From: Flavobacteriaceae bacterium UBA5534
GTDB lineage: Bacteria; Bacteroidota; Bacteroidia; Flavobacteriales; Flavobacteriaceae
NCBI GenBank assembly: GCA_002426015.1
Contig: DINS01000008.1
Span: forward strand, 291,220 to 319,243
Length of the DNA: 28,024 nt
Direction of reading: 5' to 3'
The translations under genes and the position numbers were made by a program. The notes under the pieces are model-generated. The model saw nothing but the letters and a program-made list of their open reading frames with translations, had not been told where the DNA came from and did not search any database. Positions 1 through 8,841 of the stretch are shown in pieces (positions within the stretch are counted from its first letter, which is position 1; every line of letters begins with the position of its first letter).

Positions 1-32
1 CTTCTCACTTCTCACTTCTCACTACTCACTAT
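1..32. repeat. Heptanucleotide tandem repeat, truncated by the window edge
   Basis: On the plus strand this edge reads as 7-bp units: a partial unit (1-4), TCACTTC (5-11), TCACTTC (12-18), TCACTAC (19-25) and TCACTAT (26-32). All are unit types also found in the large array at 27503-27677, in the same orientation. The array clearly continues beyond the left edge, so its full length is unknown. The glycosyltransferase gene at 12-1136 reads into it, and its TGA stop is the complement of the TCA at 12-14. The repeat is seen directly. Kinship with the right-hand array is inferred from shared unit sequences and the identical period. Confidence 0.9.
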
Positions 33-1136
33 GCTCCCAATATCCGCCTCCAACCGATCAAAGGTGTACTGCTGCGACCAGTCCAAAGCGGCTTTTGCCA
101 TAGCGTCCAAATCTGCACTTCTAAAAATAGTGATAAAATGAGCAACTGCAGCCTCTAAATCGGGCTCAATTAAAATCCCACGAGTGCCATTTCCCAACAT
201 CCACCCTACACACGACACCTTTGTGGCCACCGGAATACATCCAAAAAACATCCCTTCAGCAACTGCCTTTGGCCAACCTTCACTTTTAGAAGGTAAGATA
301 TTAAAATGAGCCTCCATTAATTGAGCTTTCACAACCGATTTATCTTGGTTACCATATAAAAACACACAATGCTCCAACCCCCTCTCTTTCACATAAACCT
401 GTAGTTCATCCATAAGAGGGCCGTCCCCATACATATGAAGCACACTTTTAACACCTAGGCTATTTAAGTGCTCTATGATTTGTATCGTCAACAAAGGCCG
501 CTTTCCAACCACCAAAGCCCCAGCAAAAACAAACGATAGAACCTGCGTATAGTCTTTGGGCTTAAATGGCACTTTTTCATGTTCGTAATAGGTAGCCGAA
601 ATGAAAGGCTGAATGTTTTTGGTCTCATTGGGCCACTCGCCATAGACCAACACTCGCATGTTCCGAGTTAAAAAAGTGTTGCGCAAAATAGCTTGCTGTA
701 ACCGATAGCTCCAAGGTTGCTGGCTATTCGGATCCCAATTGCCTGCATATTTAGTGGATTTTTTCTTGTTGGGAAAAAAAACTTGAGCAACACAAGCCAC
801 AAGACTGATATTTCCAGGACATCGTAAATGGATATGGTCGGCTTGGCGCATCACTTTTAATATGCGATAAAATATTATTGGAAGCACCATAAGAGCTTTA
901 AAAGCTTGAAAAAAAGATAAAATATTAAAATTTGGAACAGCAACAAAACGCAAATTTTGATGGGTATAGGCGGTATCAATGGCATCAATTTGATTACTCT
1001 CTTGTTTGGGGCCTACAACTATGACTTCATCAACATAGCCTCCCCATAAATTCATCTCCCGAACATAAGGAGCATAGCCATAATAACGACCGTTCTCTTG
1101 GCTATGTTTAACTATGGTGATTATGGCAAGTTTCAT
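12..1136 (-). CDS. Glycosyltransferase, GT4-like (GT-B fold), C-terminus encoded in repeat
   Basis: A 374-residue probable retaining glycosyltransferase that would add one sugar from a nucleotide donor on the cytoplasmic side. The C-terminal half has the GT4-type donor domain: a VFAGALVVGKRPL strand-loop at about 203-215, MYGDGP near 235-240, and the E-x7-E motif (E286 and E294 in SEGWPKAVAE) followed by a GCIPVAT strand. The N-terminal half is divergent, without the usual glycine-rich GG loop. The start overlaps the preceding GT2 stop by ATGA, so the two are probably translationally coupled. The last residues, about SSEK, and the TGA stop come from the heptanucleotide repeat, so the natural C-terminus may have been replaced or extended. 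The acceptor and donor sugars cannot be read from the sequence. Confidence 0.85.
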   Translation of the reverse strand: MKLAIITIVKHSQENGRYYGYAPYVREMNLWGGYVDEVIVVGPKQESNQIDAIDTAYTHQNLRFVAVPNFNILSFFQAFKALMVLPIIFYRILKVMRQADHIHLRCPGNISLVACVAQVFFPNKKKSTKYAGNWDPNSQQPWSYRLQQAILRNTFLTRNMRVLVYGEWPNETKNIQPFISATYYEHEKVPFKPKDYTQVLSFVFAGALVVGKRPLLTIQIIEHLNSLGVKSVLHMYGDGPLMDELQVYVKERGLEHCVFLYGNQDKSVVKAQLMEAHFNILPSKSEGWPKAVAEGMFFGCIPVATKVSCVGWMLGNGTRGILIEPDLEAAVAHFITIFRSADLDAMAKAALDWSQQYTFDRLEADIGSIVSSEK

Positions 1137-2128
1137 GAGCTAATTTTTGGTTTATTAAACACTAATTTAAACCACCCCACTAAACGCCCAAGACCTTCAT
1201 TAAGTGAATTCTTCCTATGTTTTGATATAATAATCCCAAGAAAGGTCATTTTCATTAATAAGAGCTCCGTTAGATGCCATTTTAAAATAGAATTCAATGT
1301 TGGGTTTGGATAGCGCACTCGCCAAATATACCACCCATTTCTGACAACCATTTGTCCATAACGAAATTGGTTAGGCCGGCCAGAAACTTCATGGTGATGG
1401 GTTAATTGGGCCTTGGTATTGACATATAAAGTACCCAATTTTGATACTCGAAAACAAAAATCGGCATCTTCATACAATCCATAACCTTCAAAATAGGTCG
1501 AAAAACTTAATGTATCAAAAATGCGTCGTTTATAGGAAGAAACACCTCCCATAAAATGCTCAACTTTATAAACCTTCCCTGTCGGCGGTAAAAAACTGAC
1601 CGAACGACCATGTGAGAAAGTAGGTAGATGACAAGGAGAACTATCTGGAGCCAAGCCAAACCAGTTCCTTATTCTAAAACGCAAAGGCTCATCTCGCATC
1701 CAACCGTCATAATAGAACTTTTTAGACCTATTAAAAACATCACCTTTCTCCCAAACCACTTCGTTGCTAATATAGCCCCCAACGGCCAAAGCATCTGGAT
1801 AAGACTGGTACGTTCCTATTAAATGCTCAAAATAACTTGAAGCTAAAATCACATCATCATCCAAAAAACAAACAACTTCAGAGGTATTTGAGACTTTAGT
1901 AAGTCCAAAATTACGTTGTTTAGTAAGTCCCCTATCCTTTTCATCAACATTATAATACGTTAAATTGCTAAATAGATGCTGCTCTAGCAGTGACTTAGTA
2001 GCATTGTTAGTAGAGCCATCAACAATCAAAATCTCATCTGGATATAGTGTTTGGATCTTTACTGACTCTAACAAAGTCAACAAAGCATGCGGTCGCATAT
2101 ACGTACAAATGATTAATGAAAACCGCAT
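1133..2128 (-). CDS. Glycosyltransferase family 2
   Basis: A 331-residue GT-A fold glycosyltransferase. The N-terminus FSLIICTYMRP is the usual first strand of GT2 enzymes, followed by IVDGST at 35-40. A DDD metal-binding motif lies at 90-92 (FLDDDVI). A later acidic pair in YEDADFCFRV at about 219-228 fits the catalytic-base region. THHHEVSG near 243-250 follows in the C-terminal part. It probably adds one residue of the repeat unit in the cytoplasm. The ATG directly abuts the stop codon of the preceding gene, and its own stop overlaps the next gene by ATGA, which shows tight co-translation within block E. Sugar specificity is unknown. Confidence 0.88.
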   Translation of the reverse strand: MRFSLIICTYMRPHALLTLLESVKIQTLYPDEILIVDGSTNNATKSLLEQHLFSNLTYYNVDEKDRGLTKQRNFGLTKVSNTSEVVCFLDDDVILASSYFEHLIGTYQSYPDALAVGGYISNEVVWEKGDVFNRSKKFYYDGWMRDEPLRFRIRNWFGLAPDSSPCHLPTFSHGRSVSFLPPTGKVYKVEHFMGGVSSYKRRIFDTLSFSTYFEGYGLYEDADFCFRVSKLGTLYVNTKAQLTHHHEVSGRPNQFRYGQMVVRNGWYIWRVRYPNPTLNSILKWHLTELLLMKMTFLGIIISKHRKNSLNEGLGRLVGWFKLVFNKPKISS

Positions 2129-3676
2129 CTAACCTTTATTACTTTTTAATTGATTTGCCCAATATAAACTCCTATCCCATCTTTTATTCATTTGTATAAG
2201 ATAAGAGATTATATTCTTATTGTTTTGTAATTTAAAGTATTTAAAAAAAAGCATAGTCTTATAACCCAAAATCTGAAATGGAGTTTTATGTTTTAAATTA
2301 AATAACATAACGGTTGGCGATGGTTTCGGTTGAATATCCTCTAGTTCCCATGGTTGAACAAATTTAGTTCTAAATCCCCCAACAGGGGCTTTTAAGTGTA
2401 ATAAACTACAATTATACAAATAACCAATATCAACTCCCAAACTTCTTATCTGCATCCCAAAATCCCCATCTTCTCCAAATCCATGCTCATAACCCATATC
2501 AAAAGAGACTTCTTTAGTTAATCTTGATGATATAATGCTGGAGGCGGTCCCAAAAGTATGCCATGGTATTATACCATCAATAATTTCTTTTTCCCCTTTC
2601 TTCAGACAACTCAAAGTAGCTGCTTCTAAACCATATTTGGACATTTCAGTTAAAGCCTTTTCCAAAATGTCTTTTTCAAATCTAATATCATCATCAGCTA
2701 AAAAAACCATATCTGATGTTACTTTTTTTAAAGCAATGTTACGAGCGTTACAAGCGCCTGTTTGGTGAGTAAAAAAATGTTCGATTTCAAAAGGCCAGTT
2801 ACTAGTAGTTAAATAGTCTAAATCTGACTGACTTTCCAATTCTGGGTTTTGCTCTATTATAATAACCTGCTTAGGCAGTAATGTTTGTTTAGACAAATCT
2901 TGAAGAACATCCAATAAATAGGGCTTTCTACCAATGGTTGGTATCACAACATCTACTGTTGGTGTGTTTTGAGGATTTCTTTTAGACTCGATTTCAATAC
3001 TTTTAAAATCTGGGTTTATTTTTGGCTTGGAAACAAACCAAGAAAAAAATAATGGTAGTAACTGAACTTTATTCTCATAGAACACACTATTAAAAAACGT
3101 AATAAATGTCCATCTCGATTTATAATGTTGTTTAATAAACTTATAAAGTCTTTTGGAAGTTGACTTATAAGGTTCTAACTTAACGTTGTTAGATACTAAT
3201 AATTCTGGTGCCGAATAACAAAACAGACCATTAGTCATTCCGTTTTTTGCTATAGAGTTTAATGCATAATCTAAAGTAAGATGCTTAAAATCAATAAAAT
3301 CAAATTTCAGTAACACTTCAGCATGAATAGCTCCTATACAACTACTCATTAACCATGTAGGGTATGTAACATCTTTTTTTATATTTATAAATGGTGAAGA
3401 TTCAACATATCCTATCCTATCTGAAATGTAGTGTTCACTTCTTATTTCATAGGACGCCATAATCAACTTATGATGAAATATATTTTGAAATCCTATCTCG
3501 TTAATAGACGTTTTTAAAGAGTCATGACACCATACTATGAATCGATTAGGGTAAGCTTCTGCCAATTGAAATAATACTTCTATAGGATTTGAAAAAGTCA
3601 TAGAAATCTCTTCACTAGTATCATCATAATCAAATACACTGATAACTTTATTGTTTTTATGAACTAATACAATCAT
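2129..3676 (-). CDS. Two-part GT2 glycosyltransferase with unassigned N-terminal domain
   Basis: A 515-residue protein. The C-terminal half is a clear GT2 domain starting near residue 241 (VDVVIPTIGR), with TGACNARN at 306-313, DDD at 328-330 (FLADDDIRF) and GEDGDFG at 401-407 as the acidic acceptor-side motif. Residues 1-240 match no family I recognise. They show alternating beta and helical character, a WCHDS segment near 49-53, and aromatic stretches around 190-215 that could associate with membrane. The N-terminal part could be a degenerate second GT-A domain or an acceptor-binding module, but that is a guess. The gene follows a 55-bp gap after the FkbM gene and abuts the next GT2 (TAG then ATG). 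Confidence 0.82.
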   Translation of the reverse strand: MIVLVHKNNKVISVFDYDDTSEEISMTFSNPIEVLFQLAEAYPNRFIVWCHDSLKTSINEIGFQNIFHHKLIMASYEIRSEHYISDRIGYVESSPFINIKKDVTYPTWLMSSCIGAIHAEVLLKFDFIDFKHLTLDYALNSIAKNGMTNGLFCYSAPELLVSNNVKLEPYKSTSKRLYKFIKQHYKSRWTFITFFNSVFYENKVQLLPLFFSWFVSKPKINPDFKSIEIESKRNPQNTPTVDVVIPTIGRKPYLLDVLQDLSKQTLLPKQVIIIEQNPELESQSDLDYLTTSNWPFEIEHFFTHQTGACNARNIALKKVTSDMVFLADDDIRFEKDILEKALTEMSKYGLEAATLSCLKKGEKEIIDGIIPWHTFGTASSIISSRLTKEVSFDMGYEHGFGEDGDFGMQIRSLGVDIGYLYNCSLLHLKAPVGGFRTKFVQPWELEDIQPKPSPTVMLFNLKHKTPFQILGYKTMLFFKYFKLQNNKNIISYLIQMNKRWDRSLYWANQLKSNKG

Positions 3677-3731
3677 TTAATATATTTTCTATAAGCTTTA
3701 AAAGTCACTATGCAAATTCAATTTTTCGTTT

Positions 3732-4556
3732 TCACTCAATACTTTGATCTTCTGTACATGGCCCTGCAAAAGTGATAATTTCATAGCCACTAAATTTCTT
3801 GGTCACATAAGGATATCCAATAGACTTAAAAAACGCCTCCAATTTAATGTAGGTGGGCTCTCCATTGACCATGTGATAAGACGCGATGGCAAAATTTGGC
3901 TGAAATTTTTTTATGCTGTCTTTACAACCCTCTATCGCTTCAAGTTCCGCACCTTCAATATCCATCTTAATAAAATCCAACCGATTAATGCCATTCAATT
4001 GACACCAGGTATCTAAAGTAACTGCTTTCTTTTTCACAATGGCGGTTTCATCCGAAAACCAGAGTGCTGATGATGCCACGGTTCCCGACTCTTGAAAATC
4101 AATCATTGTATTTGAATTCCATAATAATTCATCGTGGATGCTATAATTATCTAAAACCGTATTGAGTTCAAAATTTGCTTGCAGCATTTTTATATTATGA
4201 ACATCTGGCTCAAAACAATATACATGACCATTCTGACTTACCTTTTTTGAAAAAAGGAGCGAAAGCACTCCAACGTTGGCACCTCCATCTATTACAGAAT
4301 CTCCTTTTTTGACTTGGTAAAAATGCTGGTAATTATCAAAATCTGCTGTGATAGCATATAAAGGCTGATGTGTGATGAAGGTTTCATTTTCAAATGTTGT
4401 TTCATATAAGAACCCTTTTTGTTTATTGGATGTGATACTAAAACGCACCTTCTTTTCTGACACTAGATTATACCAAAACACCTTTATTTTTTCTTTATAA
4501 ATACCCCTTGGCACTAACTTGCTAAGTACTTTCTTAAATTCCTTTTTTAAAGTCAT
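3732..4556 (-). CDS. FkbM-family SAM-dependent methyltransferase
   Basis: A 274-residue class I methyltransferase of the FkbM type, expected to O-methylate a sugar hydroxyl. S-adenosylmethionine motif I is VIDGGANVGVLSL at 88-100, the acidic end of strand 2 is FEPD at 115-118, and the FkbM hallmark DFIKMDIEGAELEAIEG is at 194-210. The N-terminal 60 residues are basic and divergent. The ATG overlaps the upstream GT4 stop as ATGA, so the methyltransferase is co-translated with that glycosyltransferase and may modify the sugar it adds. That link is inferred from position only. This is one of four FkbM domains in the locus and belongs to the GGANVG subtype, like the domain in the fusion protein at 23750-25480. 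Confidence 0.88.
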   Translation of the reverse strand: MTLKKEFKKVLSKLVPRGIYKEKIKVFWYNLVSEKKVRFSITSNKQKGFLYETTFENETFITHQPLYAITADFDNYQHFYQVKKGDSVIDGGANVGVLSLLFSKKVSQNGHVYCFEPDVHNIKMLQANFELNTVLDNYSIHDELLWNSNTMIDFQESGTVASSALWFSDETAIVKKKAVTLDTWCQLNGINRLDFIKMDIEGAELEAIEGCKDSIKKFQPNFAIASYHMVNGEPTYIKLEAFFKSIGYPYVTKKFSGYEIITFAGPCTEDQSIE

Positions 4557-5692
4557 GCTTTTATATAATCTTTATAAAACGCTATGTTTTTTTGAGTAAT
4601 AATGTCAGTCGAAAATTGTGCAATAACGTGTTGTCGTCCTGCTATTCCAAAACTATGACAAAGTTGTTGATTATCTAATAGTGTGATGATTTTTTCTGCA
4701 AAAAGCTCATGTTTTTTAGGATCAACGGTATAACCAGTAACACCATCAATCATCAATTCGTTGGCCCAACCAACATCAGAGCTAATCAAAGGCTTTTCCA
4801 TAGCCAAGGTTTCTAGCCAAGTCATAGGGAACGCTTCTGCAAAGCTTGGCAATAGGACAATATGTGATTCTGCAATATAACGTTGAACTTCTTTATAGGG
4901 CACTTCTCTTATATAGTGGACTCGTGTTTTGGCAGTACCAGTGAGCAGACTGTTAAAAAGCTCGAATGTTGACCGCTTTTCAAAGACATCAACAGCATCC
5001 TTTCCTACCATCAACAAGGTGGCATTCGATTTCTTTTCAACAACACGATTGAACACGTGTGCTAATTCAAGGACTCCCTTTTTTCTAATAAGAGTGCCAA
5101 AATACAACAACTGACCATGCTTCACCTTTAAGCCTAAAGGCTTAAAATCGTCAGCATTGATACTGTTATGAATGATTCTGATTTGGGTGTTCAACCCAAA
5201 AATTTTCTTGGTTAGTTCGCTTGTAAAGGAGCTCACCGACACAATGGCATCGGCGTGTTTAAGGGCTGTTCGCTCTAAAAAACGATGCTTCCACTTTTGT
5301 GGTCGCCCATCGAGATGACAAAAATAACCATCACTCCCATTCAATCTAATGATAAGTGGCACTGTAAACTTCATAAAGGCCGAAACACCAGTCCAATCGG
5401 GTGCTTCAATCAGATCAATTTTTTCTGAATCAATATACTTCTGAATGATATGCTGGTAGCGTTTACGCTCTAAATACCAATTAAATGCAAAGTGTTCTTG
5501 TTTTGCAAGACTCATTAATCGAATACCACTATCATCGACCTGCTTATCAACTAACTGCCCTAAAACAAATACAGTAACCGTAACGCCTTCTAAAACCAAC
5601 CCTTTGGCTAGATTTTTTATGCTCGTGCCTAATCCTCCAGATCGACTTAAATCGGGATGTGGGTATTCTAGAGTTATAAAGGCAACATGCAT
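4553..5692 (-). CDS. Glycosyltransferase family 4 (GT-B)
   Basis: A 379-residue retaining glycosyltransferase. The N-terminus MHVAFITLEYPHP with the SGGLGTSIKNLAKGL loop at about 18-33 is a classic GT4 acceptor-domain start. NGS/DGYF near 118-124 and the VSVSSF strand at 151-156 follow. The donor domain begins near LLYFGTLIRKKGVLEL (195-210), and the E-x7-E motif is at E286 and E294 (AEAFPMTWLE). Length is typical for the family. It follows the GT-B-like 468-residue protein by 15 bp and overlaps the FkbM gene by ATGA. The donor sugar cannot be deduced from the sequence. Confidence 0.92.
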   Translation of the reverse strand: MHVAFITLEYPHPDLSRSGGLGTSIKNLAKGLVLEGVTVTVFVLGQLVDKQVDDSGIRLMSLAKQEHFAFNWYLERKRYQHIIQKYIDSEKIDLIEAPDWTGVSAFMKFTVPLIIRLNGSDGYFCHLDGRPQKWKHRFLERTALKHADAIVSVSSFTSELTKKIFGLNTQIRIIHNSINADDFKPLGLKVKHGQLLYFGTLIRKKGVLELAHVFNRVVEKKSNATLLMVGKDAVDVFEKRSTFELFNSLLTGTAKTRVHYIREVPYKEVQRYIAESHIVLLPSFAEAFPMTWLETLAMEKPLISSDVGWANELMIDGVTGYTVDPKKHELFAEKIITLLDNQQLCHSFGIAGRQHVIAQFSTDIITQKNIAFYKDYIKA

Positions 5693-5707
5693 ACGCTAAT
5701 TATTGTT

Positions 5708-7114
5708 CTATGAGTTATTTAAAATATCCATAATACACTTCCAAATACGAGCAGATGCCATTTGTGGTGGATGCTCATTTATTTTTTGATACCATGCATT
5801 TGCTGCGTTGATAGTCGCTTTATTTTCTCTTAAACTGTTTATAATTTGTTGACCTATCTCATCGGGATGATGAATCCATATCACCACATCGTCATTTGGC
5901 TTGGATCTAAAATGAACATAATCATATACATAAACACCTTCTTGGAGCTTATTATTGGTGTTAAGATAATTATAATTCATATAGAAACAAGGCTTTTGAT
6001 GTGCTACAAAATCAAAAACCATTGATGAACCTAAATTGATAACGACTTCAGTATGTGCTACTATATTACTAAGTAGAATTAAATCTTCTGGTAAAGGAAG
6101 AATCGTATCCCATCCTTCATTAATTTTTTTCCAAATTGGTTGTACGGGAACAATAACATCCTTGAAAGTTTCAATGACCTCATCATATCTATTAGAAATG
6201 TCTACTGGGCAACGTCGAAACAAGACACCTATTTGATGACCATTAGCATTTAGCTGTCGTATAGCTTGAGCCACGTCTCTCAAATACAATGGATCCTTTG
6301 GAGAAGTTGTAATATCATCACCACTGTAACACACATAGCGTTTACCTTCATCTAAATTATAGGTCTTATAAAATTCTGTTTTACTACTAATTATTGATTT
6401 ATCATAATGTGATTCAAATTGTGGTGTCCCTGTTACTTTAATTTGTGATGAATTTAAAAATGGATGATAATACAAAATTTCATCTCTCATATATTCACTC
6501 CAAACCGCATAAAAATCTGATGACACATCTAAAGTTGCCTTGGGCAAATTATCCCATGAATAGACAAAACTCATGGTAGGAATATTTAGCTTTTTAGCAG
6601 CTAGAAGTGGTGCAATAGCTAGTACATTTCGCTGACTTGTACAAAAAACAAAATCTGGCTGATGTTCTTCCAACACAGCTTTACAGTGTTTAAAATAGGA
6701 TGTTCTTACCTCTAATACATTGATAATCCTTCTAATTTTGCTCAAACCTGTTTCAGAATTAAATAGAGAAACTAGTAGGAGAACGATAAGGTTTTTTATT
6801 TTATTCTTAAAACCTTTATAGGACAACGGGAACAAATAACTCTTATATATGGCATCATGATATCGCTTCTCAAAAACAGAAAGTTCAATATGCAATCGCG
6901 CTGTTTTAAATATACTTGTCAACCAATGCAATTTAGGCTTTGTAAAATTTAGTTGGTTAAACCCTAAAGCATCCAAATCAAAAGGGGTGTTATTCCAAAA
7001 CCATATCTCGAAACCCTTATCGATTCCCATTTTATAAAAATTGGAATACGCAAAATTACGCAGGCTTACACCATCAGGAAGGATAATAAATAGTTTAGGT
7101 TTTTTACCGCTCAT
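5708..7114 (-). CDS. Putative GT-B-like surface carbohydrate transferase, family unassigned
   Basis: A 468-residue protein that I cannot place with certainty. The N-terminus KPKLFIILPDGVSLRNFAYS looks like the first strand and loop of a Rossmann domain. DFVFCTSQRNVLAIAPLLAA (154-173) looks like a second nucleotide-binding strand. VTGTPQFESHYD at 227-238 and VINLGSSMVFDFVAHQKP at 358-375 resemble the linker and donor-side signatures of GT-B enzymes such as CDP-glycerol transferase-like and some capsule transferases. A hydrophobic stretch at 108-118 could touch the membrane. It lies 14 bp after the asparagine-synthase-like gene and directly downstream of the nonulosonate genes. A role as the transferase for the CMP-activated sugar is possible, but this is inferred from position only. 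Confidence 0.6.
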   Translation of the reverse strand: MSGKKPKLFIILPDGVSLRNFAYSNFYKMGIDKGFEIWFWNNTPFDLDALGFNQLNFTKPKLHWLTSIFKTARLHIELSVFEKRYHDAIYKSYLFPLSYKGFKNKIKNLIVLLLVSLFNSETGLSKIRRIINVLEVRTSYFKHCKAVLEEHQPDFVFCTSQRNVLAIAPLLAAKKLNIPTMSFVYSWDNLPKATLDVSSDFYAVWSEYMRDEILYYHPFLNSSQIKVTGTPQFESHYDKSIISSKTEFYKTYNLDEGKRYVCYSGDDITTSPKDPLYLRDVAQAIRQLNANGHQIGVLFRRCPVDISNRYDEVIETFKDVIVPVQPIWKKINEGWDTILPLPEDLILLSNIVAHTEVVINLGSSMVFDFVAHQKPCFYMNYNYLNTNNKLQEGVYVYDYVHFRSKPNDDVVIWIHHPDEIGQQIINSLRENKATINAANAWYQKINEHPPQMASARIWKCIMDILNNS

Positions 7115-7128
7115 TCCATTAATTTTAG

Positions 7129-8841
7129 TTAGTTACCCATCCTTGTTAGTAATGAAAAATTCACCAGTTGCCAAATAAAAAAACTAGACTCATTATCACC
7201 CTTCAAATACTTCTTCCACTCATCAGTAATGACCTCATGAGAAAACCAATGACTGAATTCTCCATTTTTTATAGCTTCTAAGTGTGAATTTACATACGCC
7301 TTTAATTCGTTCCCTAACCATTCTCGCTGTGGCGTTTGCATGGGGCGTTTTGGAGCATAAACAAGAGTTTCTGGTAAATAACCAGCAATAATATCTCGTA
7401 ATATCTTTTTTACTTCACCGAATTTTATTTTATATTCTAATGGTAAAGAAAAACCAAACTCTACTAAACGATAATCTAAAAAAGGCTCTCTAAGCTCAAT
7501 TGAATAAGTCATCGAAACCCTATCATTAAATCGCAAAGCACGTGGTATCTTCGTATAAAATAAATCCCTGTATTGAAGATTTTGAATGTGCTCTGTAAAC
7601 GGTTGAATATACGTGTTCTTTTTTTGAATCTTTAATAGACTTGCATCTAGCATTTGTGGCCGATAAGGACTTTTAGTCACCCCTTGAATGGTCGTTGACA
7701 AACTTGATGTATAATAATCATAACCTGCTAGTTGCTCGTCCATGCCTTGCCCATCCAAAATAACTTTAATACCTTGAGACAAGGCTTTTTCAAATAATTT
7801 CGAATACGCTAAAGTAGGAATCCCTCCAAAGGGCTCGTCTTGAAAATAGCTTATTTTTTCTGATAAAGTAGGCACTTCATCAGCAGACAACAATACCTTA
7901 TGTAATGGGTTTTGATAATGCCGCATCATTTGTTCAACCCAAGGCAATTCGTCATAATCAACACTTCCTGTATAAAAAGTAAACGCTTCTACATTAAAAG
8001 GATGAGGATGAGAGGCGTTAATCAAAGCTAATAATGCCGAACTATCCAAACCTCCACTGACATTAAACCCTACTGGCACATCTGCTCTAAATCGTAAATG
8101 TATGCTGTCTAAAAGTAAATTTTTATAGTGATGAACCGCTTCTTCATAATTGGTCATTTTAGGTTGATTGGCAACAGCACTTACAAAATCGTACCACTTA
8201 TAAATGGTTAACGTATCCTGTTCATATTCCAAATAATGACCACCAGCCAATTGATAAATTCCATCCCAGAAAGTATCATCTGGCTGCCCATAACTACCTT
8301 CACAAAAATAACGTATCCATGAATCTTGATTGGGCTTTTTATCAATGCCGCTTTTATGAATCGCTTTTATTTCACTTGAAAATATTAGTGTGTTTGCCAA
8401 GTGAGTATAAAAAAAAGGTTTTACTCCAAATCGATCTCTCGCGGCAAATAATTTTTTTTCTTTTAAATCCCAAATGGCAAAAGCAAACATACCGTTAAGT
8501 TTCGACAAACAATCGGCTCCATACTTTATGTAGGCTGCTAATAATACTTCTGTATCAGATGCTGTTTTAAATGAGTAATCTAAAATCAACTCAGATTTTA
8601 GCTCTATATAATTATAAATCTCTCCATTAAAAACAATGACATATCTTCCAGAGACATCAAAAAAAGGCTGGTCAGATTGTTTTTTTATATCTATAATAGC
8701 AAGCCTATTATGCCCAAAAATCCCATAACCCTTATCCAAAAAAGTGTGCTGTGCATCTGGGCCTCTATGAATTTGACTCTTCATCATATCATCAAAATTA
8801 TACTTTTGATAATCTCCAATTACACCAGCTATTCCACACAT
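7129..8841 (-). CDS. asnB: Asparagine-synthase-like glutamine amidotransferase
   Basis: A 570-residue class II amidotransferase. The start is set at 8841 because the product must begin Met-Cys-Gly-Ile-Ala-Gly: Cys2 becomes the N-terminal catalytic nucleophile. An in-frame ATG 42 bp upstream would bury it. Glutaminase motifs are RGPDAQ (26-31), RLAIID (46-51), FNGEIYN (71-77) and SDTE (95-98). The ATP-pyrophosphatase loop SGGLDSS is at 262-268. The later DGQGMDE near 363-369 departs from what I recall of housekeeping asparagine synthetases in this stretch. The ATG overlaps the neuA stop as TAATG. In polysaccharide loci such proteins often amidate sugar carboxylates (WbtH and WbpS are examples), so that role, rather than asparagine supply, is inferred here. 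Confidence 0.88.
   Translation of the reverse strand: MCGIAGVIGDYQKYNFDDMMKSQIHRGPDAQHTFLDKGYGIFGHNRLAIIDIKKQSDQPFFDVSGRYVIVFNGEIYNYIELKSELILDYSFKTASDTEVLLAAYIKYGADCLSKLNGMFAFAIWDLKEKKLFAARDRFGVKPFFYTHLANTLIFSSEIKAIHKSGIDKKPNQDSWIRYFCEGSYGQPDDTFWDGIYQLAGGHYLEYEQDTLTIYKWYDFVSAVANQPKMTNYEEAVHHYKNLLLDSIHLRFRADVPVGFNVSGGLDSSALLALINASHPHPFNVEAFTFYTGSVDYDELPWVEQMMRHYQNPLHKVLLSADEVPTLSEKISYFQDEPFGGIPTLAYSKLFEKALSQGIKVILDGQGMDEQLAGYDYYTSSLSTTIQGVTKSPYRPQMLDASLLKIQKKNTYIQPFTEHIQNLQYRDLFYTKIPRALRFNDRVSMTYSIELREPFLDYRLVEFGFSLPLEYKIKFGEVKKILRDIIAGYLPETLVYAPKRPMQTPQREWLGNELKAYVNSHLEAIKNGEFSHWFSHEVITDEWKKYLKGDNESSFFIWQLVNFSLLTRMGN

Noticed and set aside
1098..1313. Plus-strand ORF overlapping the glycosyltransferase junction, with similar plus-strand ORFs at 1628, 2535, 3744, 4929, 6036, 9061, 13452, 15062, 17339, 19989, 20267 and 26944
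   Set aside because: All lie antisense within well-supported genes, have no recognisable domains and are explained as shadow frames.
3677..3731. Promoter before the 515-residue GT2 gene
   Set aside because: The 55-bp gap has no TAnnTTTG box. Single TCAC-containing stretches there are not in a 7-bp register and do not form an array.
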